Assembly (NCBI GenBank): GCA_947462535.1
Contig: CANHPN010000023.1
Coordinates: 1 to 33,963, forward strand
Direction: 5' to 3'
From: Akkermansiaceae bacterium
GTDB taxonomy: Bacteria; Verrucomicrobiota; Verrucomicrobiia; Verrucomicrobiales; Akkermansiaceae
Length of the DNA stretch: 33,963 nucleotides
The notes beneath the pieces are model-generated. The model was not told the DNA's origin and searched no databases. It worked only from the letters and a program-made list of their open reading frames with translations. Position 1 is the first letter of the stretch. Every line of letters begins with the position of its first letter. Of the stretch, positions 1 through 6,833 are shown in pieces. Both the position numbers and the translations under genes were made by a program.

Positions 1-110
1 CGCACAACCCGGACCTCACGCTCGACACCGAGACCACCACCATCGAGGACGCAGCCTTCGAACTCCTCGAAGCCATCCGCGAAAAAATCGCCGTGAACCG
101 CCCGCTCTGA
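1..110 (+). CDS. cysC: Adenylylsulfate kinase, 3' end only (probable CysC)
   Basis: Only the last 35 codons are present, read from base 3 and ending in TGA at 108-110. The tail contains HNPDLTLDTE followed by an acidic, amphipathic helix, which resembles the C-terminus of APS kinases, where a NPDLxLDT stretch precedes the last helix. APS kinase phosphorylates adenylylsulfate to PAPS in the cytoplasm, the step after sulfate adenylyltransferase. The immediate downstream cysD and cysN genes support this reading. A strong terminator follows, so this gene ends its own transcript rather than running straight into cysD. The identification rests on a short tail plus context and could be wrong. Confidence 0.65.
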   Translation, partial: HNPDLTLDTETTTIEDAAFELLEAIREKIAVNRPL

Positions 111-135
111 ACATTCCGGTTTTCCGGGTTCGTTG

Positions 136-169
136 AAAAACGCTGAAGTCCATCGACTTCGGCGTTTTT
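136..169 (+). terminator. Rho-independent terminator after cysC
   Basis: A near-perfect hairpin: aaaaacgctgaagtc at 136-150 pairs with gacttcggcgttttt at 155-169 (one G-T pair), with a 4-base loop. The A-tract on the left and T-tract on the right make it potentially bidirectional. It lies 26 bases past the stop codon and separates the upstream gene from cysD. Confidence 0.88.
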
Positions 170-204
170 GTTTTCTATCCCCGACGCCCCCCAGCTCAAT
201 ACAT

Positions 205-210
205 TATAAT
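205..210 (+). promoter_or_regulatory. Possible -10 box (TATAAT) for cysD
   Basis: A perfect TATAAT lies in the only AT-rich stretch of the spacer, just after the terminator and 126 bases before the cysD start. No convincing -35 hexamer is seen 16-18 bases upstream, so this is a weak call. The position is where a promoter would be needed, because the terminator isolates cysD from the gene before it. Confidence 0.3.
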
Positions 211-290
211 ACAACTCAACTTAATAATTATTTCTTGACCTAAGTGAACTAGAAGCCTACCCCCCTCCCGCGCCTCTTCCCTCTCCATTT

Positions 291-330
291 CAGCTTTCAG
301 CTTTCAGCTTTCAGCATTTCAGCATTTATT
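291..330 (+). repeat. Period-9 TTCAGC word repeat in the cysD leader
   Basis: Tandem tttcagc/ttcagcat words run up to the cysD start. The same word set recurs just before the genes at 10666, 21482 and 25954. No Shine-Dalgarno sequence is present between it and the ATG. Confidence 0.7.
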
Positions 331-335
331 CCACC

Positions 336-1241
336 ATGCCCAACTACCACCTCAGCCAGCTCGACCAACTCGAAGCCGAAGCGATCTTCATCCTTCGCGA
401 AACCGCGGCCCAGTTCGAGAACCCCGCCCTGCTCTTTTCCGGCGGCAAGGACTCCATCGTCATGGCCTGGCTCGCCCGCAAAGCCTTTTGGCCCGCCCGC
501 ATGCCCTTCCCGCTCGTCCACATCGACACCGGTCACAATTTCCACGAAACCATGACCTACCGCGACGAATTCGTGGAACTCATCCGCGCCTCCCTCGTTG
601 TCGGCTCCGTCCAGGACTCCATCGACAGCGGCCGCGTCGTCGAGGAAAAAGGCCCCAACGCCTCCCGCAACAAACTCCAGACCGTCACCCTGCTCGACAC
701 CATCGAGCTCAACCGATACGACGCCTGTCTCGGTGGCGGCCGCCGCGACGAGGAAAAAGCCCGCGCCAAGGAACGCTTCTTCTCCCACCGCGACGACTTC
801 GGCCAGTGGGACCCGAAAAACCAGCGCCCCGAACTCTGGAACCTCTTCAACGGCCGCAAAAACCCCGGCGAACACTTCCGCGTCTTTCCGCTCTCCAACT
901 TCACCGAGATGGACATCTGGATGTATATCAAACGCGAAAAAATCCCGCTCCCGTCCATCTACTTCTCACACGAGCGCGACGTCTTCGAGCGCAACGGCTC
1001 GCTGCTCGCCGTCACCGAGTTCCTCAAGCCCCAGGACCACGAACCCGTCACCCGCCAGATCGTCCGCTTCCGCACCATCGGCGACGCCACCTGCACCGGT
1101 GCCGTCCATTCCACCGCCTCCGACCTCGACGAAGTCATCGCCGAAGTCGCCGCCGCCCGCCAGACCGAGCGCGGCACCCGCTCCGACGACAAACGCTCCG
1201 AAACCGCGATGGAAGACAGGAAGAAGGAAGGATACTTCTAA
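336..1241 (+). CDS. cysD: Sulfate adenylyltransferase subunit 2 (CysD)
   Basis: 301 aa, the usual length for CysD. The N-terminal PP-loop motif SGGKDS is at residues 35-40, followed by LVHIDTGHNF, the conserved block after the first strand, and GGGRRDEEKARAKER in the middle. The C-terminus ends in the typical acidic/basic tail EDRKKEGYF. CysD is the catalytic half of the CysDN ATP sulfurylase, which makes adenylylsulfate from ATP and sulfate in the cytoplasm; CysN supplies the GTPase. The ATG at 336 gives the expected N-terminus (MPNYHLSQLDQLEAEAI), although the leader is pyrimidine-rich and lacks a ribosome-binding site. Unusually, cysN does not follow directly: a four-helix-bundle protein gene is placed between the two. 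Confidence 0.97.
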   Translation: MPNYHLSQLDQLEAEAIFILRETAAQFENPALLFSGGKDSIVMAWLARKAFWPARMPFPLVHIDTGHNFHETMTYRDEFVELIRASLVVGSVQDSIDSGRVVEEKGPNASRNKLQTVTLLDTIELNRYDACLGGGRRDEEKARAKERFFSHRDDFGQWDPKNQRPELWNLFNGRKNPGEHFRVFPLSNFTEMDIWMYIKREKIPLPSIYFSHERDVFERNGSLLAVTEFLKPQDHEPVTRQIVRFRTIGDATCTGAVHSTASDLDEVIAEVAAARQTERGTRSDDKRSETAMEDRKKEGYF

Positions 1242-1260
1242 GACACGAAGACGTCTAAAA

Positions 1261-1279
1261 GTCTTAAAGTCTAAATGTC
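1261..1279 (+). repeat. Left inverted-repeat arm flanking the four-helix-bundle gene
   Basis: gtcttaaagtct (1261-1272) is the exact reverse complement of 1734-1745, and gtctaaatgtc (1269-1279) of 1743-1753. The arms lie on either side of the 1353-1715 gene. The words are permuted, so only one pairing can form at a time. Confidence 0.75.
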
Positions 1280-1321
1280 TGAAAGTTATAAGATTCGAAC
1301 ACTCCTCTTCGACCTCTTCCC

Positions 1322-1338
1322 TTTAGACCTTTAGACTC
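1322..1338 (+). repeat. 17-bp direct repeat, left copy
   Basis: tttagacctttagactc is identical at 1322-1338 and 1747-1763, flanking the gene between cysD and cysN. It belongs to the GACCTTTAGAC word family also seen near 3690 and 21390. Confidence 0.8.
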
Positions 1339-1352
1339 CCAAAAAAAATCGC

Positions 1353-1715
1353 ATGACAGTAGAACGCTTCGAAGACCTCCGGATCTGGCAGGACGCGCGA
1401 GCCCAAGCCAATCACATCTACGATTCGTTCGGTGCTGATGCCCCGTCGGCCCGCGATTTCGGTTTTCGGGATCAAATCCAGCGTTGCGGCGTGTCCGTGA
1501 TGAACAACATCGCCGAAGGATTCGAACGCAGATCGGATCCTGATTTCGCCCGCTTTCTGGATATCGCCAAGGGATCGAACGGGGAAGTTCGCAGCATGCT
1601 TTATCTGGCAGAAGATCGCGACTATCTTCCATTCCAAGTCGCCAATGAAATGAGAACTTCCAGCGAGAATCTCAGTCGCGCTATCGAATCGCTCGCCAAA
1701 CACCTCCGCATCTAA
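1353..1715 (+). CDS. Four-helix-bundle protein (23S rRNA intervening-sequence protein family)
   Basis: 120 aa, typical length for this family. It has the conserved opening FEDLRIWQDARA, the middle block QIQRCGVSVMNNIAEGFERRSDPDFARFLDIAKGS (split here only for description) and a helical C-terminus. The family fold is a four-helix bundle. It was first found encoded in 23S rRNA intervening sequences, but members are now common as free-standing genes of unknown function. It interrupts the cysD-cysN pair, is flanked by a 17-bp direct repeat and by inverted repeats, and its codon choice (more A/T at third positions, e.g. gatcggatcctgatttc) is less GC-biased than cysD or cysN. These facts suggest it arrived by insertion. 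The family call is secure; the role is unknown. Confidence 0.92.
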   Translation: MTVERFEDLRIWQDARAQANHIYDSFGADAPSARDFGFRDQIQRCGVSVMNNIAEGFERRSDPDFARFLDIAKGSNGEVRSMLYLAEDRDYLPFQVANEMRTSSENLSRAIESLAKHLRI

Positions 1716-1733
1716 TCTGCCTCTCCGACCTTC

Positions 1734-1763
1734 AGACTTTAAGACATTTAGACCTTTAGACTC
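1734..1763 (+). repeat. Right flank: inverted-repeat arm plus 17-bp direct repeat
   Basis: Contains agactttaagac (1734-1745) and gacatttagac (1743-1753), reverse complements of the left arm, and the second copy of tttagacctttagactc (1747-1763). The cysN ATG is 10 bases further on. Confidence 0.75.
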
Positions 1764-1773
1764 TTTTATAACC

Positions 1774-3018
1774 ATGGACCTACTCCGCTTCACCACCGCC
1801 GGTTCCGTCGACGACGGCAAATCCACCCTCATCGGCCGCTTGCTCTATGATTCCAAATCCATCTTCGAGGACCAACTCGAAGCCATGGAGGAATCCTCCC
1901 GCCGCCGCGGCGACGAAAACGTCAACCTCGCCCTCCTCACCGACGGCCTCAAGGCCGAGCGCGAGCAAGGCATCACCATCGACGTCGCCTACCGCTACTT
2001 CGCCACCCCCAAGCGCAAGTTCATCATCGCCGACACCCCCGGCCACACCCAGTACACCCGCAACATGGTGACCGGAGCCTCCACCGCCAACCTCGCCATC
2101 ATCCTCATCGACGCCCGCAAAGGCGTCATCGAGCAAACTAAGCGCCACAGCTTCATTGCCAACCTACTGCGCATCCAGCACCTCGTCGTCGCCGTCAACA
2201 AAATGGACCTCGTCGATTACTCCGAGGAGGTCTATAACAAGATCATCCAAGACTTCCGCGACTTCGCCTCGCGTCTCGACAACATCGTCGAAATCACCGA
2301 CATCCCGATCTCCGCGCTCAACGGCGACAACGTCGTCGACAAGTCCGAGCACATGCCTTGGTATCAGGGGCCCACCTTCCTCTATCACCTCGAACACGTC
2401 TATGTCGGCGGCGAGGAAAACCACGTGGACGCCCGCTTCCCCGTGCAGTGGGTCATCCGCCCGATGAGCGACGAGTGGCACGACTTCCGCGGCTACGCCG
2501 GCCGTGTCGCCGGCGGCGTTTTCAAACCCGGCGACGAAGTCACCGTGCTGCCTTCCGGCTTCAAAACACGCGTCAAGGCCATCCACAGCCCGGACGGCGA
2601 GCAGGAGGAAGCCTTCGCCCCGCAGTCCGTCTGCATCACACTCACCGAGGAGATCGACATCTCCCGCGGCGACACGCTGGTAAAGACTAACAATCCGCCC
2701 ATCGTCTCCCAGGACATCGAGGCCATGATCTGCTGGTTCTCCAACAAGCCGATGCCGCCCAAGGCCAAGCTCGTCATCCGCCACACCACCCAGGAAACCA
2801 AAGCCATCATCCAGGACGTGAAATACCACGTGGACATCAACACCCTCCACAAAATCGAGGGCGTGGACGGCTTCGCCATGAACGACATCGGCCGCATCAC
2901 CCTGCGCACCGCCGTCCCGCTCATCCACGACTCCTACCGCCGCAACCGCGCCACCGGCTCGTTCATCCTCATCGACCCCGGCACCAACGAAACCGTCGCC
3001 GCCGGCATGATCGTCTAG
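1774..3018 (+). CDS. cysN: Sulfate adenylyltransferase subunit 1 (CysN), GTPase
   Basis: 414 aa. GTP-binding motifs are in order: G1 GSVDDGKST at residues 10-18, G3 DTPGH at 87-91, G4 NKMD at 142-145. The remainder matches the two beta-barrel domains of elongation-factor-like GTPases. CysN couples GTP hydrolysis to the CysD-catalysed synthesis of adenylylsulfate. It ends after the second barrel and has no C-terminal APS-kinase fusion, consistent with a separate cysC. The ATG at 1774 gives an N-terminus (MDLLRFTTAGSVDDGKS) that begins close to G1, as is normal for shorter CysN forms. No Shine-Dalgarno is visible; the leader is pyrimidine- and A/T-rich repeat DNA. Confidence 0.97.
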   Translation: MDLLRFTTAGSVDDGKSTLIGRLLYDSKSIFEDQLEAMEESSRRRGDENVNLALLTDGLKAEREQGITIDVAYRYFATPKRKFIIADTPGHTQYTRNMVTGASTANLAIILIDARKGVIEQTKRHSFIANLLRIQHLVVAVNKMDLVDYSEEVYNKIIQDFRDFASRLDNIVEITDIPISALNGDNVVDKSEHMPWYQGPTFLYHLEHVYVGGEENHVDARFPVQWVIRPMSDEWHDFRGYAGRVAGGVFKPGDEVTVLPSGFKTRVKAIHSPDGEQEEAFAPQSVCITLTEEIDISRGDTLVKTNNPPIVSQDIEAMICWFSNKPMPPKAKLVIRHTTQETKAIIQDVKYHVDINTLHKIEGVDGFAMNDIGRITLRTAVPLIHDSYRRNRATGSFILIDPGTNETVAAGMIV

Positions 3019-3037
3019 CGGCGATCACCGGTCGCCG
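3019..3037 (+). repeat. Small palindrome just after cysN, repeated at 4955-4973
   Basis: cggcgatcaccggtcgccg can form a 6-bp stem (cggcga/tcgccg) with a 7-base loop. It begins at the base after the cysN stop. An exact second copy lies at 4955-4973 in a gene-free spacer. There is no T-tract, so it is not a classic terminator. Confidence 0.6.
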
Positions 3038-3225
3038 CGAAAGTAGCTGGCGCGTCTCACAGACCGTTGCCGAGGCATCCACCCTCGCGCCTCCTGACTC
3101 CGGGCGAGGCGTTCAATACTGGCAGTTTAAGAAATTCCAAACCGGCAAGTATTCATCATAGGTTCTGAAGTTGAGGCCACCGCAACATCCTTGCTTCCGC
3201 GGTCAGTCTTGCGTATTACATCTCC

Positions 3226-3453
3226 ATGAAAGCCAAATTCACCGCCATTCTACGATTTGAAGAGGACGGCGTCGTCGCGCTCTCACCCGAGCTGGACATT
3301 GCAAGTCAGGGAGCGACACCCAAAGAAGCCCTCGCCAATCTGAGGGAAGCTGTAGAACTCTTCCTGGAAACCGCTTCACCCGCTGAGCTCGAGGGCCGCC
3401 TCAGCGAGGAATCCTGGATCACCCAATTTGAAACAGAGTATGCCCCCGCGTAA
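3226..3453 (+). CDS. hicB: HicB-family antitoxin
   Basis: 75 aa. The sequence MKAKFTAILRFEEDG...VALSPELDIASQGATPKEALANLREAVELFLE is the HicB partial RNase-H-like fold, with the Y/F-E-EDG strand, the SPELDIASQG turn and the EALANLREA helix (description abbreviated). HicB antitoxins neutralise HicA mRNA interferases. No C-terminal DNA-binding extension (HTH or RHH) is present, so this is a short HicB. It overlaps the next gene by 14 bases, as expected for a translationally coupled TA pair. The gene order (antitoxin first) is the reverse of classical hicAB but is common in compact HicB-HicA modules. The ATG at 3226 is the first plausible start. Confidence 0.88.
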   Translation: MKAKFTAILRFEEDGVVALSPELDIASQGATPKEALANLREAVELFLETASPAELEGRLSEESWITQFETEYAPA

Positions 3454-3655
3454 GCGCTTTTCGGGAATCGAAATGTGTCGCCTGCTTGAATCCCATGGTT
3501 TTCAGGAAGTTCGCCAACGTGGCAGCCATCGAATCATGCAGATCCGCACAGGAGAGACCACACGCACCGTGCCGGCCCCATCCACAAGGATCTCAAACCC
3601 GCCCGCAGCCTCCATCATTCGGCAATCGGGATTGGACAAATCGCTGTTCGAATAG
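3440..3655 (+). CDS. hicA: HicA-family mRNA interferase, with a suspect central segment
   Basis: 71 aa from the ATG at 3440 (an upstream in-frame TTG at 3428 would lengthen it slightly). HicA hallmarks are LLESHGFQEVRQRGSHRIM, containing the catalytic-type GSH histidine, and the C-terminal IIRQSGL helix. HicA toxins are small double-stranded-RNA-binding-fold ribonucleases. The stretch between TVP and SIIRQSGL reads APSTRISNPPAA, whereas families usually have VPxHKDLKxGTL there. In the neighbouring frame, 3580-3600 reads I-H-K-D-L-K-P. This suggests two compensating frameshifts that scrambled about ten residues while keeping the ends in frame. The toxin may therefore be weak or inactive. The family call is good; activity is uncertain. 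Confidence 0.78.
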   Translation: MPPRKRFSGIEMCRLLESHGFQEVRQRGSHRIMQIRTGETTRTVPAPSTRISNPPAASIIRQSGLDKSLFE

Positions 3656-3683
3656 GAGGTCACGCCGCGTCTAGCTCCAAGTC

Positions 3684-3726
3684 TTCCTCCGACCTTCCGA
3701 CCTTTCGACCTTTCGACTTCACACCT
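3684..3726. repeat. GACCTTTCGACC word repeat between convergent genes
   Basis: Phased words gaccttccgacctttcgacctttcg lie between the end of hicA and the end of the minus-strand membrane protein gene. This is the same word family as 1303-1340, 1724-1763, 10598-10625 and 21385-21410. Here it does not precede a start codon, so the family is not strictly a leader element. Confidence 0.6.
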
Positions 3727-3731
3727 CCCCC

Positions 3732-4418
3732 TCACGCCGCTTTCGCCTTCCTCTTCCCCAGCCACCCGCGGAGCAGGTGGGTGAGGACTCCTCCCAACAC
3801 GATCAACGACACTCCGGTGATCGCCCATTTCAGCTTCCCGTCGGCCAGGCCGGCACCGCTGAGAACCACTCCGCTGCCGATCACCCCGGTGCACAGAATG
3901 GAGATCGGCAGATAGAGCCAGAACGGCGCGCGCAGGAAACCTAGCAGGTAGTTCTGGAAAAACAGCGGGATTCCCGGCGTCAGCCGCATCACCAGGATCA
4001 ATTTCAAATGATCGCCGCGCGGCAGTTCCGGGATTTGGATCGCAGTCGCCGCCAGCAGTTTCTCAACCACCCGCCGTGCCGGCCCCGCCGCCAGCCAGTA
4101 AGTCCAGCTAAGGTTCAGCGCCAAGGCCAGCAGGCACAATCCGCAAGCCACCAGCGGCTGCTCCCTCCATACCACCCCCGCCGTCAGCAGCAAAAGACTC
4201 GTCGGAACGGGCAGACCGGGCAAAACCACCAGCGCTAAAAACAAGGCCCACGGGTTCTTCACCAAATAGGCGTTCACCTGGTCCCACCCCGCCTTCAAGC
4301 CCGCCAGATCGACCCCCGCCTTCCAAGCCAGCAGCCCGCCGGCCAGCGCCAGCCCGCACAAACCAACCAACCCGATCCTCACCCGCCGGTGCGCCAGCAA
4401 CTTTTTCAAAGGTTCCAT
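3732..4418 (-). CDS. TVP38/TMEM64 (DedA-like, SNARE-associated) membrane protein
   Basis: 228 aa using the ATG at 4416-4418 (MEPLKKLLAHRRVRIG); a longer reading to 4511 adds a charged, low-quality N-terminus. There are about five or six hydrophobic segments. Family signatures are the re-entrant-loop block LPGLPVPTSLLLLTAG and the second block VMRLTPGIPLFFQNYLLGF, equivalent to the RLTPGIPxxxxNYxxG motif of TVP38 proteins. These integral membrane proteins belong to the VTT/DedA group, implicated in lipid scrambling or membrane homeostasis; the specific substrate here is unknown. It is the only clear minus-strand gene in the window and is convergent with hicA. A purine-rich ggggggag-like stretch precedes the chosen start on its own strand. 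Confidence 0.88.
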   Translation of the reverse strand: MEPLKKLLAHRRVRIGLVGLCGLALAGGLLAWKAGVDLAGLKAGWDQVNAYLVKNPWALFLALVVLPGLPVPTSLLLLTAGVVWREQPLVACGLCLLALALNLSWTYWLAAGPARRVVEKLLAATAIQIPELPRGDHLKLILVMRLTPGIPLFFQNYLLGFLRAPFWLYLPISILCTGVIGSGVVLSGAGLADGKLKWAITGVSLIVLGGVLTHLLRGWLGKRKAKAA

Positions 4419-4511
4419 CCGCCGCAGAAGCTCCCCCTTCCGCCCCGCCTTGGCAAGCCGACACTCAGGGTTTCGCTTCTTCCCCTTCTGGAAATCCCCG
4501 CCATCTTGCAA

Positions 4512-5499
4512 TCATGTTGTTGACCCTTTGAAAGGCCTGCGAACGCCTTTTCCGCTTTGCGGCAGGCACACGCCGACTTCGCCTTCTTCCGCCGGAGGCT
4601 GCTCTTGCTCATCCATTCGGGTCCATTCGCGGCAAGCCGCTCTTCCAGTTAGAAACCAATCACTGAAGCAAAGGCCCGTCGCGCAGCCCCTCCGCTCTCT
4701 CTGTCTCCTCCTGTAAAAAAAATCTAAAAGCCAATCATTCCGGCTCCTCCTCACCCACCGAAACACCGAAACACCTCCTCTCCTTCCGCCTTTTTATTTG
4801 TTCATTTTTTCTTGAACAATGCATTGGCCAAACCACTCTCCCCGCGTGAGCGTCTGAGGGTTCTCGGGCACCCACCCTGCCCTGCGGTCGCCCCAGCGCC
4901 CCCGCAGGCCCGCAACCAAGGGCGGTAGCGTCTTTGGAACCAAGAGTCCGGTGGCGGCGATCACCGGTCGCCGAGACCGAGTCCCGGCTCCGCGTCCCTT
5001 TGCGACCTCTGCGCCTTGGCGGTTCAAAACTCTTCTCTTCCGAGACGCCCACGCTCCTCAAAACCCAGCGCGCCAGCTCCTCCGTTGCCTCCGTTACCTT
5101 CTGTAAAAATTCAAAATCCCTCTTCCTCCGCGTCCCTTTGCGACCTCGCCTTTGACTCCGTTGCCCTACGTCCATGCCAACAGGCTTCGCCCAATTTGAA
5201 GTTCACTAACGCTCACAGGGCATTGCGGTTCAAATCCTCCCCCCAGCCGCACCGCCAGCAACCGAGGTCAGTGTTTCGGTGATTCTGATTCAGTAAGAAG
5301 AAGAATAGAGAAAGCACCGCGCGAAGCCACCGCCCCTTTCTCTCCTCGTCTTACTGCTCCACCGAACTACCGAGCCGCAGGCGACCGAAACACCTCTTCT
5401 CACCCGCACCGCCATTCGGCGGACAAGTCGGCTCGGCGAGGCCGCCGTGCCACACCTCGGTAGGGCGAGCCCCGTTCAACCTCACCCCGTTCACGCCGC
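4512..5499. repeat. Gene-free spacer built of dispersed repeats
   Basis: I see no credible gene in this near-1-kb spacer. It holds: the gccttcttccgccggaggct element (4581-4610, one of four in the window); a cctccgctctctctgtctcctcctgt word stretch at 4683-4730; the second copy of the cggcgatcaccggtcgccg palindrome (4955-4973); gcgtccctttgcgacct...ccttggcggttcaaa (4989-5040); the 80-bp unit beginning gagacgcccacgctcctc (5042-5120); a second gcgtccctttgcgacct (5130-5146); and a minus-orientation REP-like element (5407-5456) followed by ggtagggcgagccccg. All of these recur elsewhere in the window. Confidence 0.8.
5042..5120 (+). repeat. 80-bp spacer unit, copy 1
   Basis: Begins gagacgcccacgctcctc, continues through cagcgcgccagc, then cctccgttaccttctgtaaaa and ends ttcaaaatcc. 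Close copies lie at 6418-6491 and 6983-7065, and shorter versions at 6687-6742 and 20472-20517. Confidence 0.85.
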
Positions 5500-6039
5500 G
5501 TGCTCACCGAAATCGATATTCTCAAGGATATCAGCGCACGTCTTGATGGTCTTTCGGTGCCTTATATGCTCACCGGCTCCATGGCCATGAACTACTATGC
5601 CGTGCCCCGGATGACCCGTGACATCGACATAGTCATCACCCTCCCGAATACTTCTGTGGCTGAATTCGTCATGGCACTCACTCCGGACTACATGATCGTC
5701 GAAGAGGCGGTCGCCAGCGCTGTCGCAGAGGATTTCATGTTCAATGCCATCCATGAAGAAGCCATCATCAAGGTGGATTTCGTATGCCGTAAAAACAACG
5801 CCTTTCGATTATTGGAATTCGAACGACGCCAACAAGTCTGCATCGGCGATTTCCAAACCTGGATCGTTTCCAGGGAAGACCTCATTCTCTCCAAACTCTT
5901 CTGGGCTAAAGACAGTCAATCCCAGACCCAGCGACAAGATGTCATCAACCTGCTTTCCGCAGGTTGCGACATCGAATACCTGCGCCGATGGGCGCTCCAA
6001 CTTGACGTTTTATGCGAGTTGAACACACTCCAGCCATGA
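5500..6039 (+). CDS. Nucleotidyltransferase-fold protein (AbiEii/MNT-like)
   Basis: 179 aa, starting with GTG at 5500. The polymerase-beta-like nucleotidyltransferase signature is present: LTGSMAMNYY with GS at residues 26-27, DIDIVI with aspartates at 41 and 43, and a third acidic position in KVDFV (about D93). The C-terminal half is helical (REDLILSKLFWAKDSQSQTQRQDVINLL), which resembles the SKL-W-K-D-S-RS-QD-DI pattern of stand-alone nucleotidyltransferases. Such proteins can act as toxins (AbiE, MenA) or as antitoxins that modify a partner. The next gene overlaps its stop in ATGA fashion, so the two are probably co-translated. Neither a partner HEPN protein nor an AbiEi-like regulator is recognisable. 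The fold call is good; the biological role is inferred. Confidence 0.82.
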   Translation: MLTEIDILKDISARLDGLSVPYMLTGSMAMNYYAVPRMTRDIDIVITLPNTSVAEFVMALTPDYMIVEEAVASAVAEDFMFNAIHEEAIIKVDFVCRKNNAFRLLEFERRQQVCIGDFQTWIVSREDLILSKLFWAKDSQSQTQRQDVINLLSAGCDIEYLRRWALQLDVLCELNTLQP

Positions 6040-6296
6040 ACGACACCTCCGAATCCTTGGACCGACAATTCCGGGCCATGTTGATGACAAAGTCCGGGGC
6101 TGACCGCCTTCAGATGGGTTCCAGCATGTTCGACTCCGCGCGTCGCATGATGCTGGCATCCTTCCCTAAAGATCTCCTTCCTCACGAACTCAGGCAACTC
6201 ATCCTCGCAAGAACCTACCCGGAACTGATCAAGTCACCACTGCCCATGGCACCACCGCCTGAAACGCTGGAAAAAAATCTGAACCCTGAATCCTGA
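6036..6296 (+). CDS. Small helical protein coupled to the nucleotidyltransferase
   Basis: 86 aa from the ATG at 6036, which overlaps the previous stop codon (ATGA), implying translational coupling. The sequence has a mostly helical core: DSARRMMLASFP, then KDLLPHELRQLILARTYPEL, a pattern I associate with small proteins found beside such genes, but I cannot name a family. The gene's last codons (N-L-N-P-E-S) lie in a period-7 ctgaatc tandem repeat, so its native C-terminus may have been altered by the repeat. It has no membrane segment or signal peptide. Its tight coupling to a nucleotidyltransferase suggests a two-gene toxin-antitoxin-like or modification module, which is inference only. Confidence 0.7.
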   Translation: MNDTSESLDRQFRAMLMTKSGADRLQMGSSMFDSARRMMLASFPKDLLPHELRQLILARTYPELIKSPLPMAPPPETLEKNLNPES

Positions 6297-6320
6297 ATCC
6301 TGAATCCTGAATCCTGAATC
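6279..6320 (+). repeat. Tandem heptamer repeat (ctgaatc)x6
   Basis: Six head-to-tail copies of ctgaatc (the first is ctgaacc), followed by decayed copies (ccgagtccagaatccc). The stop codon of the preceding gene lies in the third copy (6294-6296). Confidence 0.9.
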
Positions 6321-6417
6321 CCGAGTCCAGAATCCCATCGTCCCGGCTCCGCGTCCCTTTGCGACCTTTGCGCCTTGGCGGTTTAAATCTCTTCCTCTTC
6401 CGCGCCCCCCGTGGGCG

Positions 6418-6491
6418 AGACGCCCACGCTCCTCAAAACCCAGCGCGCCAGCTACTTCGTTTCCTCCGTTACCTTCTGTAAAAAATCTGAA
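6418..6491 (+). repeat. 80-bp spacer unit, copy 2
   Basis: Shares gagacgcccacgctcctc, aaaacccagcgcgccagc and ttaccttctgtaaaaaa with copies 1 (5042-5120) and 3 (6983-7065). Confidence 0.85.
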
Positions 6492-6833
6492 TCCAAGAGT
6501 CTCACAAAACCACCAAAGGCTTGTAGGTGGTTTGGACAGGAGCTATTCGCGACGTTCCTGCAGGGCGAGAAGCCGTGGGGCGGCTTCGAGTCAAAAGCAA
6601 ACGAAGAGAACGAAGGACTTTCTGGATAGAAGCTGAAACGCTGAAACGCTGAAATTTTGAAGAAGCGCATCTTTTGAAGCTAAAGCCCAACGCGCCAGCC
6701 CCTCCGTTTCCTCCGTTATCTTCTGTAAAAAATTCAAAATTCCTCTTCCTCCGCGTCCCTTGGCGACCTCCGCACCTTGGCGGTTCAAACCTCTTCCGCG
6801 CCCCCCGCGGGTGAGATGCCCAATTCTATCAGT

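Noticed and set aside
488-1258. Long arginine/proline-rich open frame overlapping cysD in another frame, and similar frames over cysN
   Set aside because: They are frame shadows caused by GC-rich codon bias; the CysD and CysN frames carry all the family motifs.
1353-1715. Intervening-sequence protein gene as evidence for a 23S rRNA gene here
   Set aside because: Flanking DNA is clearly cysD and cysN coding sequence; there is no rRNA sequence.
3428-3655. Longer HicA starting at TTG 3428
   Set aside because: The ATG at 3440 gives the usual HicA length and a normal overlap with hicB; the extra four residues have no support.
6279-6320. Tandem ctgaatc array as a CRISPR-like structure
   Set aside because: The unit is 7 bases without spacers; there are no cas genes. 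It is a simple tandem repeat.
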